NCBI GenBank assembly: GCA_013396995.1
Contig: VWZP01003889.1
Coordinates: forward strand, 992,001 to 1,056,000
Length of the DNA stretch: 64,000 nt
Source: Dicaeum eximium
Taxonomy: Eukaryota; Chordata; Aves; Passeriformes; Dicaeidae
Direction of reading: 5' to 3'
In this document: positions 27,801-41,600 of the stretch, piece by piece
Numbering within the stretch: position 1 is the stretch's first letter
Layout of the letters: the number at the start of each line of letters is the position of its first letter
The notes under the pieces: generated by a model
Database searches by the model: none
What the model was told of the DNA's origin: nothing
Seen by the model: the letters and a program-made list of their open reading frames with translations, nothing else
Translations under genes and position numbers: made by a program

Positions 27801-30666
27801 ATTATTATTAAAATGTATTCAGGCAACTTTTCTGATAATTTTCCTGTTTTCTCCTCCTCATGTAATGGAAAAAAGAGAAACGAAAGACTAAACATTTCAA
27901 AACTGAGAAAAATCTCTCTTTTCCAAAGAGAGTTCACGGCACAGCAATGCGCCAACCTCTGCCATTTCACCCCACATGCTTTAGGTGTTAATCAAGCCCA
28001 GATTTCAGTGAAGGGTAACACCTTCTCATGGTGCAGGTGCCAGGAGCCTGCAGGTGTAGCCCACTCCAGGTCTTTGCCTCACCAGCAGCAGCACGCCCTG
28101 GCACAAGGGATGCTGTGTAAAGCCAGCAGCAGCAGCAGGGCTCACAGCCTTCTCATTTCCTCTGGTATTTACCAGCTTGGCTGCCAGGCTGGCAGCCTAA
28201 GTCACACCCAGGAGCAAGGAGGAGCCCTGTGATCTCGTGTTTCCATGGATTATGTGCACAGGAACGTACCTGGGAGGAGGGAGCCTCCAAAGGAACATGT
28301 TTGAGGAAAACTGTGACGCAGCAGCCCCATGCCAAGCCAGGGAAAATTGGCAGCCCTTGCTTGGACACAGAATATTCCAACAAGTGCTGAGCTGAGGGAC
28401 TGGTACATTTACATTTTTAAGGCTGCATGCCTTACACAGCCTCATTTTCCCAAGAGCAGAGGAATATTCCTGTTGGCTACAAGGAAAAGGTGTCCAGTGC
28501 TCCCTGGCAGGCCCAGTGTCCTGTGCACCAAACCTCACTGCATGGCCTGGACGATCAGCTGCCTAGGATTTTACCCCTATGGGACTGGGGAGAACAGACA
28601 ACATAAGGAACAAGGATGAAACAGCACCTTCCAAGTCCTGTCTACCAGGGGTGGACAATCCATGCCCAAGACAGAGAACAACAGCTGCTGACTCACACTT
28701 GTAGAGCTCTTTTTTTCCCAAATATTTGCAAACAGAATAACATATTTTTGTGTCTAAAATATGTTTTCACATATTTTACCTTCACCTCAAGGAATTATTG
28801 TAGTTGAATTTTTGCTTGGATTAAATATATTCTGCTAAGTATAATCAAACTGAGAAAAGGTCCTTTATCACAGCCTTCAAAAAATAATCATTAGAGTGAG
28901 CAATTTCTTGCCCATTCCATTGTTGGGCCTGTAGAAACTCAGAACTGAGAAACAGCACAGTGAGCAGTCTCAGGCTAATAGAAAATATACATCAGTAGCA
29001 CTGCTCCTAATCCTATTGATTTGAGAGCAGCTCTTCAAATATCACACTGTTTCAATGGGTGGAATACTGAAAACTGTAAGCACAAGCTCTCCAAGCACAG
29101 GCTACTGAAGAAGAGGATCACCCAGACAACCTTATGGTCCTACCTCTGTGCCAAAAGCAGGTGTCTGCCAGCTGTACCCAGCTCAGGTGAGTCAGAGAGA
29201 TGCTCTTAAACTGATTGGTTTTTACTAAGGCAGCTGCAGCAGATATAAAAAAAAAATAATGATTTTAATTTCCATAAAGATTGTATCAGTTATAACAAAA
29301 TAAAATAACCCTCTGTGTCAGAAAGTCATCCTTGATGTAAACAGTTAGATATTGGAACTTCACTCAGAAAACCAGAGCTGCATATGCTATAAATTGGTTA
29401 TAAGGCACTTCCTGGCACAATGGAGCAAAACAAGCACTAGAGCTTAATCCTCCTGCTTTCAGAATCAATAGAAATATACTTCTCAATTTAGCAGGATGAG
29501 ATGAAAACACTAGAATCAGCTTCACAGAACTGGCAGAGTGAATTGTGAGGAATGCTGGAGATGAAATTAAAAAAGGGGTCATTGCCAGGACCTTTGTGAG
29601 TGACAGCTGCTTTTCAGAACTTTGCATTTTCAGTTTTAATCTGAAACCTGGAAATAAAGAAGCCTGACTTTTCAAAACAAGATCTTTGACCATGTTATTT
29701 AGGTGGGAAGCTGGGAGGAAGACTGGCAAAATAAAAGGGTTCTTTTCTGAAATTTCTGGAAATTAAACCCTTGATACGTTCAAAATCACCAATCACTAAT
29801 GAAAAAATATGACTCATTCTCCCATCTCTCTCACTGATGAGTCAAGTAAGCTTGAAAAATTATGATTGGAAGTATGGTGACTGCAAGTCTCTCTGAAGTT
29901 ACTGAAAGCTGCAGAGACTAAGCAGAGTGGGGAAAGTCAGGTTATTAATATCCCTGCACCAAAATTTCACCTATTTAGAAGTAATTCTGAGGCAGTATTG
30001 ACTTACCTTCTTCAAGTAATTAAAATAAGGCCTTCAAAACACATCCATTAAAAAAATGCTTTAATTCTTATGAAGACAAATCCAAAGTACAAAACCTATT
30101 GCATATCCCACCCAATCTGTGATTAAAATGCTATTTGAACTTTTAAGTCCTTCACAGGACTGTGAATTATTGAACAAAGGAACTCACTGCTATGGTCAAG
30201 GTGAGCAGAACTTGATAAATATTTTCATGGAGGAACTTATTCTCATAAGAAAATTTCATAGCAGAGCTTCATCTCTGACATGTATTAATTATAGATGAGG
30301 GAGCTCAATGCAAAGGTAAGCTAGGCTGGGTAGGCACCAGGAAAGACTCAGAAAATTTGCACTTAGACTATTGAGCAAACCCACTTTGGTAAATGCAGAG
30401 CTCCTCAGGCTCACAAGCCCTTAGGGCAGAGCTAATTATAAAGTTCAGACAGAGCAGCAAGAAGTGATGAGCTTAACAATTCCTCTGGTGGAGAAAACAA
30501 TACAGGGGATACCCATGGAAGGCTGAACATAATCAACCTGAGGTGAAACGTATCGAAACTGAGGAAAGCTGCATGAAAATCACTGATATCTGGGTCAAAA
30601 GAGCTGGGGTAAGCAGGAGGCACTTCCATACTTTGCAGTGAGGGGCAGACAAAAGCAGGAAGTTAC

Positions 30667-30680
30667 TTTTTTTTTTTTTT
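30667..30680. repeat. Poly-T tract, 14 bp
   Basis: An uninterrupted run of 14 T in non-coding DNA. No element was recognised beside it. Confidence 0.7.
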
Positions 30681-32195
30681 CTATTCAATGAAAACTTTTT
30701 TTCAGCAAAAGCACAGTTTGTGTGCCAAAGGGCAGCATGGCTAACTGAGCCTGAATTAGCTGCACAGAGCAAAAAATACTGGTGGATGAAACCACGGCTC
30801 TGACAGCAATGCTTTGAATATATCAAGCACAAAACATGTGCAGTTCAACTGAAGAGGCTGACAGGGACACAGGGTGGCTGAGAGCTGAAATGAGGGAGGA
30901 AAGAGGGAGCATTTCCCCTCCAGGGTGCTGAACTGCCCAGCAGGGCAATATTTGTCTGGGAGAAGAGAGGCACAGATACCCCCCTCCCATTTTGGATCTC
31001 CCCTGTAGACACTACAGATAAGACATTGTACAAGACACAAGCAACTTGAAGAGCAGGACATATCGGAATTCTATTTTTACCTGATGCTACATCAGAAAAG
31101 ATTGCAATTAAGCAAATAGGAACTTCCAAAGCAGCACCAACTCCCTTTAACTGATACTATTACTTAACTGATTCCTTCAGCAAATAGCCAGGAATTGCCT
31201 TTATTTTCTAGCTTCCTTCCCCACTACAGTAATCGAATCCTTGTTAACAATTTTCAGGAGGAAATCTGAACAAACTAATCTCCGATAAAGCACCTCTGCT
31301 CACAGCTGTGCAAGCTGTCGTGTTTCTGAGAGGGAGACATATTAAGCTTTGAAATTCTTCCATTTACTATCCTCATGCCAATGAGGAAATGGAACATTTT
31401 AATTGACTTTTGAAAGGGTGTTTGCAAACTGCTGACCTAGAAGGAAAGCCCTGCAAATCATTTGCCATAGATTTCTTACACAACTAGCGAGAAATCTGTC
31501 AGGAAGCAAAACAGCCACAGCCACAGCGAGTGAGTAGTGCATAAAGATCAAGGTAAACACTGTTTTTCATAAGCCTCAGCCAGAGCTAAATGTAGCTTTG
31601 ATTCAGCAGCAACTGAAGCATTTTGCACCACAGAGTCATGCACACCATTTAAGCTTTCCTTGAAAAGGGAAAACCCAGAAAACCCAGGGAAATAGGAAAA
31701 TATAAACAGATACAGATGATCTGGTTTATAGTGTTTGCCTCTCAGATAGAAATTGAGGTTGCTTAAGCAACTATCTGTTTGTTCTCTAATTTGGAGGAAC
31801 TCTACACAAATTATCATAAAATTTAGGAATAGAGTGGATACTGATAAGAATAGATTCAGCATAATTCAACTGCCTTGAACACACCAGTGCAGCACACCGC
31901 CATTAGGCAGCACACATACATCTGCTCTAATGTGAACTTTCTGTAATAAATTATTTGTATTTCATTCTAAAACTACATTTCTGACAATGAAACATGCTAC
32001 TAAGCTCGGAGATGCTTACAGCTGCAGAGGAACACAAACCACAGAGTTACCAGCAAGGAAAAGCATGGAATGAAACAAGTCACACTCTTGCACTTCCAGA
32101 CTGGGAGATTACATTTTGGATTATTTTGACAGGCTGGATTACAATACTTCATGTTTTGGGCAGAGCATACTTGTGACTTACAGTGATGGTTCTCT

Positions 32196-32632
32196 TCTGC
32201 TCAGCCCTGATGGGACACATCTGGAGACACACACATGTGATGCTCTGAATCTGTGATATGGTGACCCAGCAAATCCACAAGGCTGGAGAAAGGAATGCTC
32301 AGGTGGTCTCAGCAATGCATGATAATACCTGATGGGAGAGTAAAGAAAATGGACTCAGACTCTTCTCAGCAGTGATCAGACAAGAGGCAATGGCCACAAA
32401 CTGAAATACAAATACATGTATAAATAAGAGAAAAGTTTTTCATTCAGAGGGTTCTCATAATCTGGAACAGGTTTCCTAGTGTCCATCCTTTCCAGAGTTA
32501 TTCCAAACCTGACTGGACAGGATCCTGAACAATCTGCTTTAGCTGCCTCTGCTTTCAGAAGGGCAGCAGGATTGGATTATTTCCTGAGTTGCCTTCCACC
32601 ATCAACCACTCTGGGATGATGGAATTTACCAT
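32196..32632 (+). mobile_element. CR1 LINE fragment, 3' end, old and diverged
   Basis: The stretch follows the order of the CR1 3' region on the + strand: a TCAGCCCTGATGGGACACA-type segment, then a form of ACAAGAGGCAATGGCCACAAACTG, then CTGGAACAGGTTTCCTAG, and finally TTGCCTTCCACCATCAACC with a CTCTGGGATGAT end. It is 5'-truncated with no intact reverse-transcriptase frame, as usual for avian CR1. Several segments are strongly diverged or deleted, so it is an old insertion. The 5' edge is approximate. Confidence 0.8.
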
Positions 32633-35600
32633 TTTGGTTAATTGTCTACATATCTTTCAGTGAGGTTGTTCAACAAAATCGTGAGATGTCTGTTATTTAA
32701 TTTAAGAAATGTGTGTATGCCACTAGGCAGGACACATTTGATGCTGTGTTTGACAGCTGCAGTCAGGGAAATGGTTTTGAAGTATACTTTACATTGCAGT
32801 GCAGTAGTGTGACTGTTCCTACTGTCTAGGGACTGTTATTAGACAGAAGTACCTGAAAAAATGGATGCCATTGCTCTTTCCAAAGTAATATGTCTAGGAA
32901 GGAGTTCAGCCTCTTTGGAAATGCACAAAGAAACTGTAACTCATATTTTATATATTTTAAAGCTTCCATAATTCAAAGATACCAGCACTTACATGTTATT
33001 GATTATACTTACAGCTTCTGAGTTCTGGGACTCTTTTCTCAGAGCCAAGGATCACCTTTTTTTTCCCTCTAATACATCCATATTTTTCATTGAAGAGCTG
33101 CTTCACCCACAGGCAAACACTTGTATTCAGTTGCTGCTTAACAGCAACCACTGCCTCTGTTTTTTCCTCTTAGCTTTAGTATGATCTCAACAGCAATTCT
33201 GTACTGATTGATCTTACTTAAATGTAGTGTATATACGTCTCAAATAGCACAAATATTGAATTACAAAATGCCACCTTCCATTGGGGTATTTCTCTGCCTT
33301 GGTTTCCTGTCTGAATCTGCTAGGCTCATCTATAAACCTTTTTTGGATCAAGAAGCATTTCAACTAAAGCACACAGGTGGACAGAAATAGTAGGAAATAT
33401 GAACAATAAATCTCTCTCACTGCATGCTGAAAGAAGGTCTTGGCTTCTCTCTGCATGTGCATCTTCAGAAAACAGATTGAGATGATTGAACACAGGAAGA
33501 CTTTGCCATGGTGATGAGGGAATATAATCAGGTAGGACTTGAATAAATATATTTTAAAAAAAACAAACTAAAATGCAAAGTCCCATTTTCTCTAGAAAAT
33601 TCAATTTCATGACTAGCCTTCTCCATTGGTCTCCTCCCTGTCAGGAGTATTAAATGCTGATATGGTGCCAATTTAGCTGCTCAATAGTGAGTGGCTGGGC
33701 TTGGGCTTGGTGTGGTCTCATCAGCATTCAGTAGAACTACAGAATTCTGCCGCAGGGATGAGACAGGAAGGGGGAGGAGAGGAGACAAAAGGGAAAAAGG
33801 ATTAGTAAAAATATTATTTCTTAAATTACACAGTAGGTTTTCATGTTAATGGATATCCCCTTGCAGACTTCACGCTAAGTTAAGAAATTGGCTTAGAAAA
33901 TGCCAAAGACACAAGCATGATTATTTTTGTTGGTTATGCTTTGGTAGGAATTTTGGCAGCCTTATTCCACACAGACATGTAAATCTATCTTTCACTGTGT
34001 AAACGAGCCTCCATTAGAACCAGAACAACTTCTACTATTGTTCTCTTCCTGAAATTTTATAAAATATGCCAGCAGTTTACTGCAGATCTATTAAAAGGGA
34101 CCATAGATTTCTGATTCCCATTTGTATTGAAAATCAATAACTAGGCATAAGACAAGAGATTTGTTATTAAAATGGAAGGTTAGGAGCCCACAAAGCTAGG
34201 TTATATTTCTGGGTTAAGTCTAGATGCCTGTGGATCCAAGTATATAATTTCATTTTTCTGCATCTGCCTTTCTAAAATGAAGAATTTAATTTGCAGAAGG
34301 CTTGCAAAGGTAAGGTATCATTTGTAAAGGTCCTGAAGTGTTCAGGTGGAAGGACAGTCTGTTGTCACCAGAGTAACAATAGGTGGCAGATAAGCTGAAT
34401 AAAAAACAAGTCAAATGGGAATATTAGGAAAAAAGTTGGACACAAGGCAATTAGTCAAGGCTAGTTCAGTTGCCCTGATTCCTTTCCCTTTTTGAACCCT
34501 GAATAAGGCAGGTACCCTGTAGAGAAATAAAATAAGATGTTATAATTGAAGACACTGGACATATAGTTAATGTTGCATAGACAACCATAAATCTGGCAAT
34601 TTTCAGCCTCAAAATACTTGATTTTGCAGACTAAGCAACTGTCTTAATGAATTTCATTGCTCCAAATACCAGTAGATTGTTAATACAGACATGCATCATT
34701 TTGAAATGGGGATAAATTTAAATAACATAACCATATTTAATTTTTACCTGTCCCAAGCTTACATCCCCAAAGTCATTTGTTAATCATTCTGTGGACACAG
34801 CTCTAATCCCACAGCCCCATGCCATGGGGATCTGCCTGTGTTTGCCCGAAGTTACTTCTGAATGCAGAAGGTATCAGTGAGCCCTGAAAGACTCCCAACC
34901 CATGGGTCAAACAAGCATTTACCAAAGAGATAAAATGGTTATAACTCCTCTCTACCTCCCCCCCATCCAGCCTTTGTGTAATTCCTGACTTTGCTTCTCC
35001 CTGAGAAACGCACACACATCCTATGCCACACCCCAGCCATTAGAACCTGGAAAAGTCCCAGGGACTGCATTTAATTCTTCTTTGAACTGAACCGTGCCTT
35101 TCTGTGAAACAACAGCCTTGCTATGTAGAAAGGCAGAGATCTAAAGCTCACACTGGCTTGCTCTCCCTTGTACCACTCTGATCAGGGGGAGGCTGTGGAG
35201 GTGGCAGGAGGTGCCCGGTTCCCCCGGTGTGACACCCTGTCTGTCAGGGTATTTGCACAGCTGCGACTTAGCAAATGGCTCTGATACTAAAGAGAGACAA
35301 GGAAAGAAGTGTTTTTCTTTCTGGTATTGGCTGAGCAAACCTCACAGGCACTGTGCTAACAGTGAAAAATCATTCTGAGGTGTCTCTTGTCATGCTATCC
35401 AGTGAGTATTACTCTCTGAGTGCAGCCTCGTTGAGAAGGAAGAGGCAATCATTACAGAGATATTTTTTGATCTACAGTGGTAGGAGGTAAGGTAGAAGAA
35501 TGTATTTGAAAGTGAGAACACAAAGACCAGTCAGAGAAGAAATGCTGCTTCGTCTGGAATGAAACCAGCAATGGTAAAAAAGACAAGACTATCATGAAAA

Positions 35601-38600
35601 ACTTTCTGTTGCAGCATGAACAACCAGCTTCAGGACATCCTTCACAAAGCCTTGATGGCCGACCCAGACCCTACAGAAATGAACAGCAGATTTCCATACA
35701 GAATGTTGCTAGTTTCATCCTGCTGTGACTGTAGGATATATTTATACATTTCTTGCAACAGACACAGTATTTTGTACCTACTGACAATCAGCCACTGTCA
35801 TTACCCAGCCTTGTGGGAGGCTGACTGCCTTCCATTATATATGCAAAATATGTAGAACTAACTAGGCTGTGATCTTCCTTGTGGAAGTGCTGTATGATTG
35901 ACAGCAGACAAACAACAATGTAGGGTCCTTCCTAAGTGTGCTTTTTGCCAGGTCTCCTCATTACAATGGTGCAGATGGACTACATATGGCCCACAAAAAA
36001 TTTATATTAATGTCCCCATAAGCTCTCCAGAATGGGCTGTACCCAGCCTTGTCTCTTGAATTCAGTCTTAGGTGGTAAAATAAGCACTTCAGATTATTCT
36101 GGGGAGCTGCAGCAATCAGACAGGTGTCCCTCCTGAAGCAGCAGGAGTGAGTGGCACAAAGCCTTTTTAACCTCTGTTAGCATTACACGTATTCTCTCTG
36201 GAATAAAATGTAGAAACTGAATAAATGGCTGGAAAAGTACAGCCGCACTGAGCAGAACAGCTGGAAAATCACTTCCCACAGTTGTGCTCCCAGTGCAGCC
36301 CAGTCTCATCTCCCCAGTGTCGAGGACAAGCAGCACAGGAGTTTCTGTTTGTAATGTGCAATTTTGCAGTGCAGCAAGAGCAGATACACAGACAACATAT
36401 ACAACATGTGGAAAGATATTACCAGCTCATAATTCAGTTTATAGCTGCATTAGTAGTTTGCAGAGTTTTGCCTCCAAAAATCTGGCATATTTTGAAGTTT
36501 TCTCTAGAAATATAGAGGTAGAACAGAATCATGCTGAGAAAAAGAGGTAATTTCGGCTACTAAAAAAAAGTTTGGGATTTAAAGAAGTAGATTCAACACT
36601 AAAATGAACTGAAAATTTTTGCAACTTTTTATGTTATTTTTGAAAAAATGTACTAGTTAATCCTTTTTTTATGATTTTTTTTTTTTGACAAGAAGCAATT
36701 GCTATGTGTCAAAATTTCCATGCCAATAGAGGGAGCATTTCATTTGTCATTTCAGTGCCTTCCTTGTGGGGATTTTAGCTAGTGGCACTTCAATGAAACT
36801 TACTCCTTTACAAGGCAAATACTGCTGTCAGGTGGACACTCATCAATCAAAGCACCAAGTAGCTCCTTTCTGTGGAAAGCCTGAGTCACTCCTTTTTATA
36901 TCAGAACTGAGCTACAGGAAAGTGGCTGTGTCAGCTGCCCCACTCCAAGAAAATGTTTGATTTATTACAAAAAACACTTGAATTTATGAGAACCCACTGT
37001 CCATGACAGGTAGATGAAGGATGAAGGCACAGCAAGGGGAGAGATGTACTCTGCTGTGCCCCTGCTTTCTCTACAGTAAAACTCTGTAGGGGTGCTCAGG
37101 CTGCCTCTGCAGACTCTTTAGGGTCTAAGCCAAAAATCACTTAAGCTTGTTTCTGCAAATATAGACAAATCTAAGGGAGGATCAACAGACTACCTGCTTG
37201 AGAAATTGTCTTTTTTCCTATTTAAAAAGCAATGCATATTCAACATAAATATGAAGCCAGAGCTCTTTTTATTTACAACATTCTGGTTAAGGTTGGTTTC
37301 TACGGCAGCAGAAAGAAAGGTTTTGGTTTTTTTACACACCCTTCCAGAGAAAATATTCAACTATTCAATTTAGGAAGAATTATTTAGCTTATTAAAAATA
37401 TTTTTTATTCTTTGATAATATGAAAAAAAGTGATAAAAGATCAGCTACTTGTTATCACATCTCACTTTAAACATTTCCTTCAATGTGTCTGCAACTGTAC
37501 TGTCTTAATGCTATTCTATGTTTAAAAAGAGGTGTTTGGAAATACAGCAAGGGCCTTTGATTACCCAGCACCAGCCTAGGTCAGAAAATCACACTGTATA
37601 ATGATACTAAGCTAAGGAGAGTCAAACAATTAATTATAATTTACACCAGACCTTCAGAAATAGATATCTAGGTTGATAAGAATGACTTTAGGGTTTGGTT
37701 AAACAGCTATATAGCTGAAGATAATTTCTCTAATTAAAGGTATATGCATTTACAATTTCTACTTTTCTGTCTGATAGGAAGAGCTATAATCACCAACTTA
37801 TGTTGCAGATAAGGAAAGTTACAGTCTAACATGTTCAGATTAGGTAAAAAGCTGCAGACAAAAGAAATACAGTTTACTTTAATTTTCCACCTTACAGCCA
37901 GGCATTAGTGGGCAAGTTCAAAGGCTCAAAGACTGTGATCTCTTTATGTTAGAAGACCAATATATTCTCACATGGCACAATATGTAGATCCATTGTACAA
38001 AAAAAAGAAATACAGCCTGGCAATCAGCAGTGGAGAAATACTATGAGGGCAGGTTTAGGATAGCAGCTCAGGATTATTCACTGTTAGGCACTTAGAGACT
38101 GATCTTATTTCCACTGAAGTGAACAATTATGTTTCTCTTCACGTCCATGGTAGAGATTTGACACTTTGACTAAATAGTTTCCCTGTTGGTTGACAGTCTT
38201 TTACAATAAAATGCGTCAAGCTGCACGGCTTCCCAGCACCAGAGGTGTGTCTATTTATAACCAACATCTGCTCAAACTTGTGCTCAGTCCAAACTACTAC
38301 TGTGTCCACATTGTGTGGACACAATTTGGGTTTAAATCTGCATAATCTCTTGATGTGTACTGAAAGAGCACAGTGGGAAAAGCTGGATCCCTGGTGTCCC
38401 TTAGCACAAGTCCAACTCATCAATATCCAGCGCTGATAGGACAGATATGCTACATTTAAGCTGTCTGCTGCCACACATCCCACTTGCTCTTGGAGCAGGG
38501 GCTGAGCTCAAGAATACTTCTCATCTACAAGGTCTTTTCTGAGACCCTTTTGTGTACACATGAACAAATATTGCAAGGACTCCTGTAAGTGCAGGCTATA

Positions 38601-41600
38601 GGCAACAATCTACACCCACACCCCACAAGTACAGCTCAATATTTGCCTTCCTCTCATGCCAGAATCCCCTAAATTGACAGGAGAAGCAGCTTTGATGCAG
38701 TGAAGATTATCTATGCATATTCATCCCATGCTTTGCAGGACCTCTTCCACCTTCTCAGCAGCACCAGCCTAACATCTGGAACAGAACAAGAAAATAAAGG
38801 CCTTGTAATACCTTTGGTGTTTTCAGGGGGACTGAGTCACATGAAAATATTAGCATTAGCATGGTCTTGAGTCAAAGAACATTGTTATATGGACTTTACA
38901 TGCTGTACTCATAATTCTTTGCAAACCTGACCTTATAACCTTCAATTCTAATACCACAAATATTTACACAGATAAAGAGTTTCTGGGATAACCAAGTTTT
39001 GCTCAAAATGCAAAATCCCACATTTGAAAGACACTTCAGCTATCTATACATCTGTGTGAAAAGTGCTGCTCAATTTGGAGCACTGCCTTTATCACACCAC
39101 TGCACTAAAAACATAACCTTTCCTTTTATTCCAGGATGCCTTATTGTTGAGATTTGCTCTGAGAAACTCTACTGGACAAACATCCCGTGAAGCCTCTCAG
39201 TTCTGCAGCTGCTTTATTGCAAGGCTCTCCAGGCACAAAGAAGAGTGGCACCTCATCCCATTGACTGCACTGTGAATTACACTTCATTCCTTTACAAACC
39301 TCTCTCCTCCCCCTCTGAGATGGAAACTCTTCAATCTCTGCTGGAAAGAGAAGAAAAACCTGGATTAAAAAGGCAGCAAAGTGTATGGTGATTTGCCTTT
39401 TCTCCTGTCTACTGAGAACTGTCCCAGAGATGTTCTCCTAAAGTCAGATGAAATGGAATAATATATTTTAATATCACTGAAGGCTAAGTTTGACCTTTAA
39501 ATATTAATATTTAAATATTAATGAAATAGCAGGAGAAAGCAGACTGACAGGTGTAATACAAGTCAGAAAAAATAGCACAGTAAAATTATATCATGCATTG
39601 AAATTCTCATTAGTGATAATGAGAAATGTACCTATAATCCATGATCTGTACTCCAGAAAATCCTAGAATAAATGATCAGAAAATTTTGCTTGAAGTAATT
39701 ATTCTTATAAAATAACTTAGGGGGAAATTCTGAAAGAGAGGAAAAGTCGGAAACCTGCACTTATCCATGTAAGTGGAGTTTCTCTTTAAATTGGACCCTA
39801 CTGGATTTGTTTCCTGAAATATTTTACTCAAGGGTCTATTTCCATTCCAATAGCATAGGAAAATCTTAATCTTCCTACAGTTCTTCACATTAGTTCACTA
39901 GACTGTTCTTTACTGATGAAAGTGTATCTCTCAAACACACCCTGAGTACTGCTTATATCACTAAATCTGTCTGAGAATAGCAGAAAATTACATGCTGAAA
40001 TTACAAACATTTTCCCATTAAGTGCAATATAACAAGAGGGAAGCAGAATTTTGATCAGTTCTTCATTCTGCACTTTCACTGTTACATAGAAAGGCAAAAT
40101 CAGAGAAGTCAGATGGAGACACTGGGAGCTTTCAAATCATAATCATGTGTGTTAATCTACTAGATGTTTGAGCATGAAACTCAAAGAATCTGTCTTAAAA
40201 TCACTGAAAACATACAATAATAATGAAAGAAAGATTAACAGATCCACAGCTGCTGTCTCACAGGTCTGTGTCTGCTAAAGCTGTGCTGTTTAAAGGAAAG
40301 GTGATATGATGTTGGAAATTTAATTATGTAATTTAAAAATAATTTACAATTAGTTTGTTTATTCTTCTTAAAGTTAGTTAACTATCTAGAAGGTATGAAG
40401 TTGCAGAAGGTGTAAATGTGTATAATCTAGGCTGTATACCCTGACTTTCTTCTTTGATATCCTCCATGCATATCCTCCAATAAGGCTCTGTAATTCTAAT
40501 GCCTGGTGTGCTCTTGCATGCCTGGTAAATGACCTGTGTTTTACCACTATGAAAGTAAAGATGGAACATCTCTCTTTGAATGACTCAATGATTTAATAAT
40601 TATAAATGAGGCATTATGCTTTTAAACATTTCTGGCAAATGATTAAGTTAAATGTTTGACGTGGCTTTTAAAGGCCTGTAGCATGATGTTGCCTAGCAAC
40701 TGAAATTTCATATACTCTTTCTGATATTTTGTGATGCACATAAAATAAAAACTTTGGTAAATACACTCAGTGTCATTCATGCACCAAGGAGTTTTGTCAC
40801 ACCAAAGAGTTTTACACTTTCACTGTATCCAAACTGTCAGTATTCCAAGCCTGTACCCAGATACTCTTTACCATGTACTCAATTCTCACCTGCAGAATCC
40901 TGGCAACTCCAGACATTTGCACTCTAGATGTGAACAGATCATCTTCCTGCATTCCAAGGTAAAAATAGGGCTCTGCTGGGAGAACCAGTCACCTGCAGGA
41001 TGTCTACAGACATGGATGCTCAGGAAAACAGTGCCAAGACATTGAGTAACGTGCACCAAACTGAACAAGGTGAGCTGCAGAAGAAAGGTTGAGGACTTTA
41101 CAGAAGAACATGACCTGGAGGTCTGTTATCACTAACTTGAGAAACCAAAACCTTTCCCTTACACTACTGACAAATATGATGAGTAAGAATATAGCTGGAC
41201 ATTTGGAGCAATGTATTGCTTTTCCTCTGTTTGGTTCTGCAACAAGTTCAGGTAGCAGTTAGAATACTCAATAAATATTAGCTAACTTCTATATCTGCTC
41301 CCCTTATTTAACACTGTCTAAAAGAATGTATTCATTTCATTATTCTAATATTTCTGTTAGTCAGTTATGTGTTGTTTAAGAGAATTTGAGCTATTTTTAA
41401 AGTGCAAAGCAAGAATTTACCCCAGTGAAAGACAAAGTGTTGGTCCAAACAATGTATGAACCCGATGTTATGAATAATAACTGCTCTTGATCTTTCCACA
41501 CTTGCCATTCCCATGCATCTTACTGCAGTTTAAGGGAAGCAGTGGAAATGCTGAGAGGCAGCTTTGGGAGTCCAAAGGCCATGATGACTGGGGAGATACA

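Larger units (their letters stand above)
8019..32195. other. Intergenic desert, no gene recognised
   Basis: About 24 kb without a supportable gene. All open frames are below roughly 145 codons and none has recognisable domains or a consistent exon chain. Contents are simple-sequence tracts (listed separately) and non-repetitive DNA. Blocks near 11570-11880 and 20530-20800 are rich in homeodomain-type words and look like possible conserved non-coding elements. A lncRNA cannot be excluded from sequence alone. Confidence 0.55.

Noticed and set aside
39120..39190. Acceptor-like CTTTTATTCCAG followed by an open stretch
   Set aside because: No partner exon, no matching donor that makes a chain, and no protein similarity.
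39503..39522. Perfect 20-bp palindrome made of A and T
   Set aside because: In AT-rich DNA such palindromes arise easily; nothing nearby suggests function.
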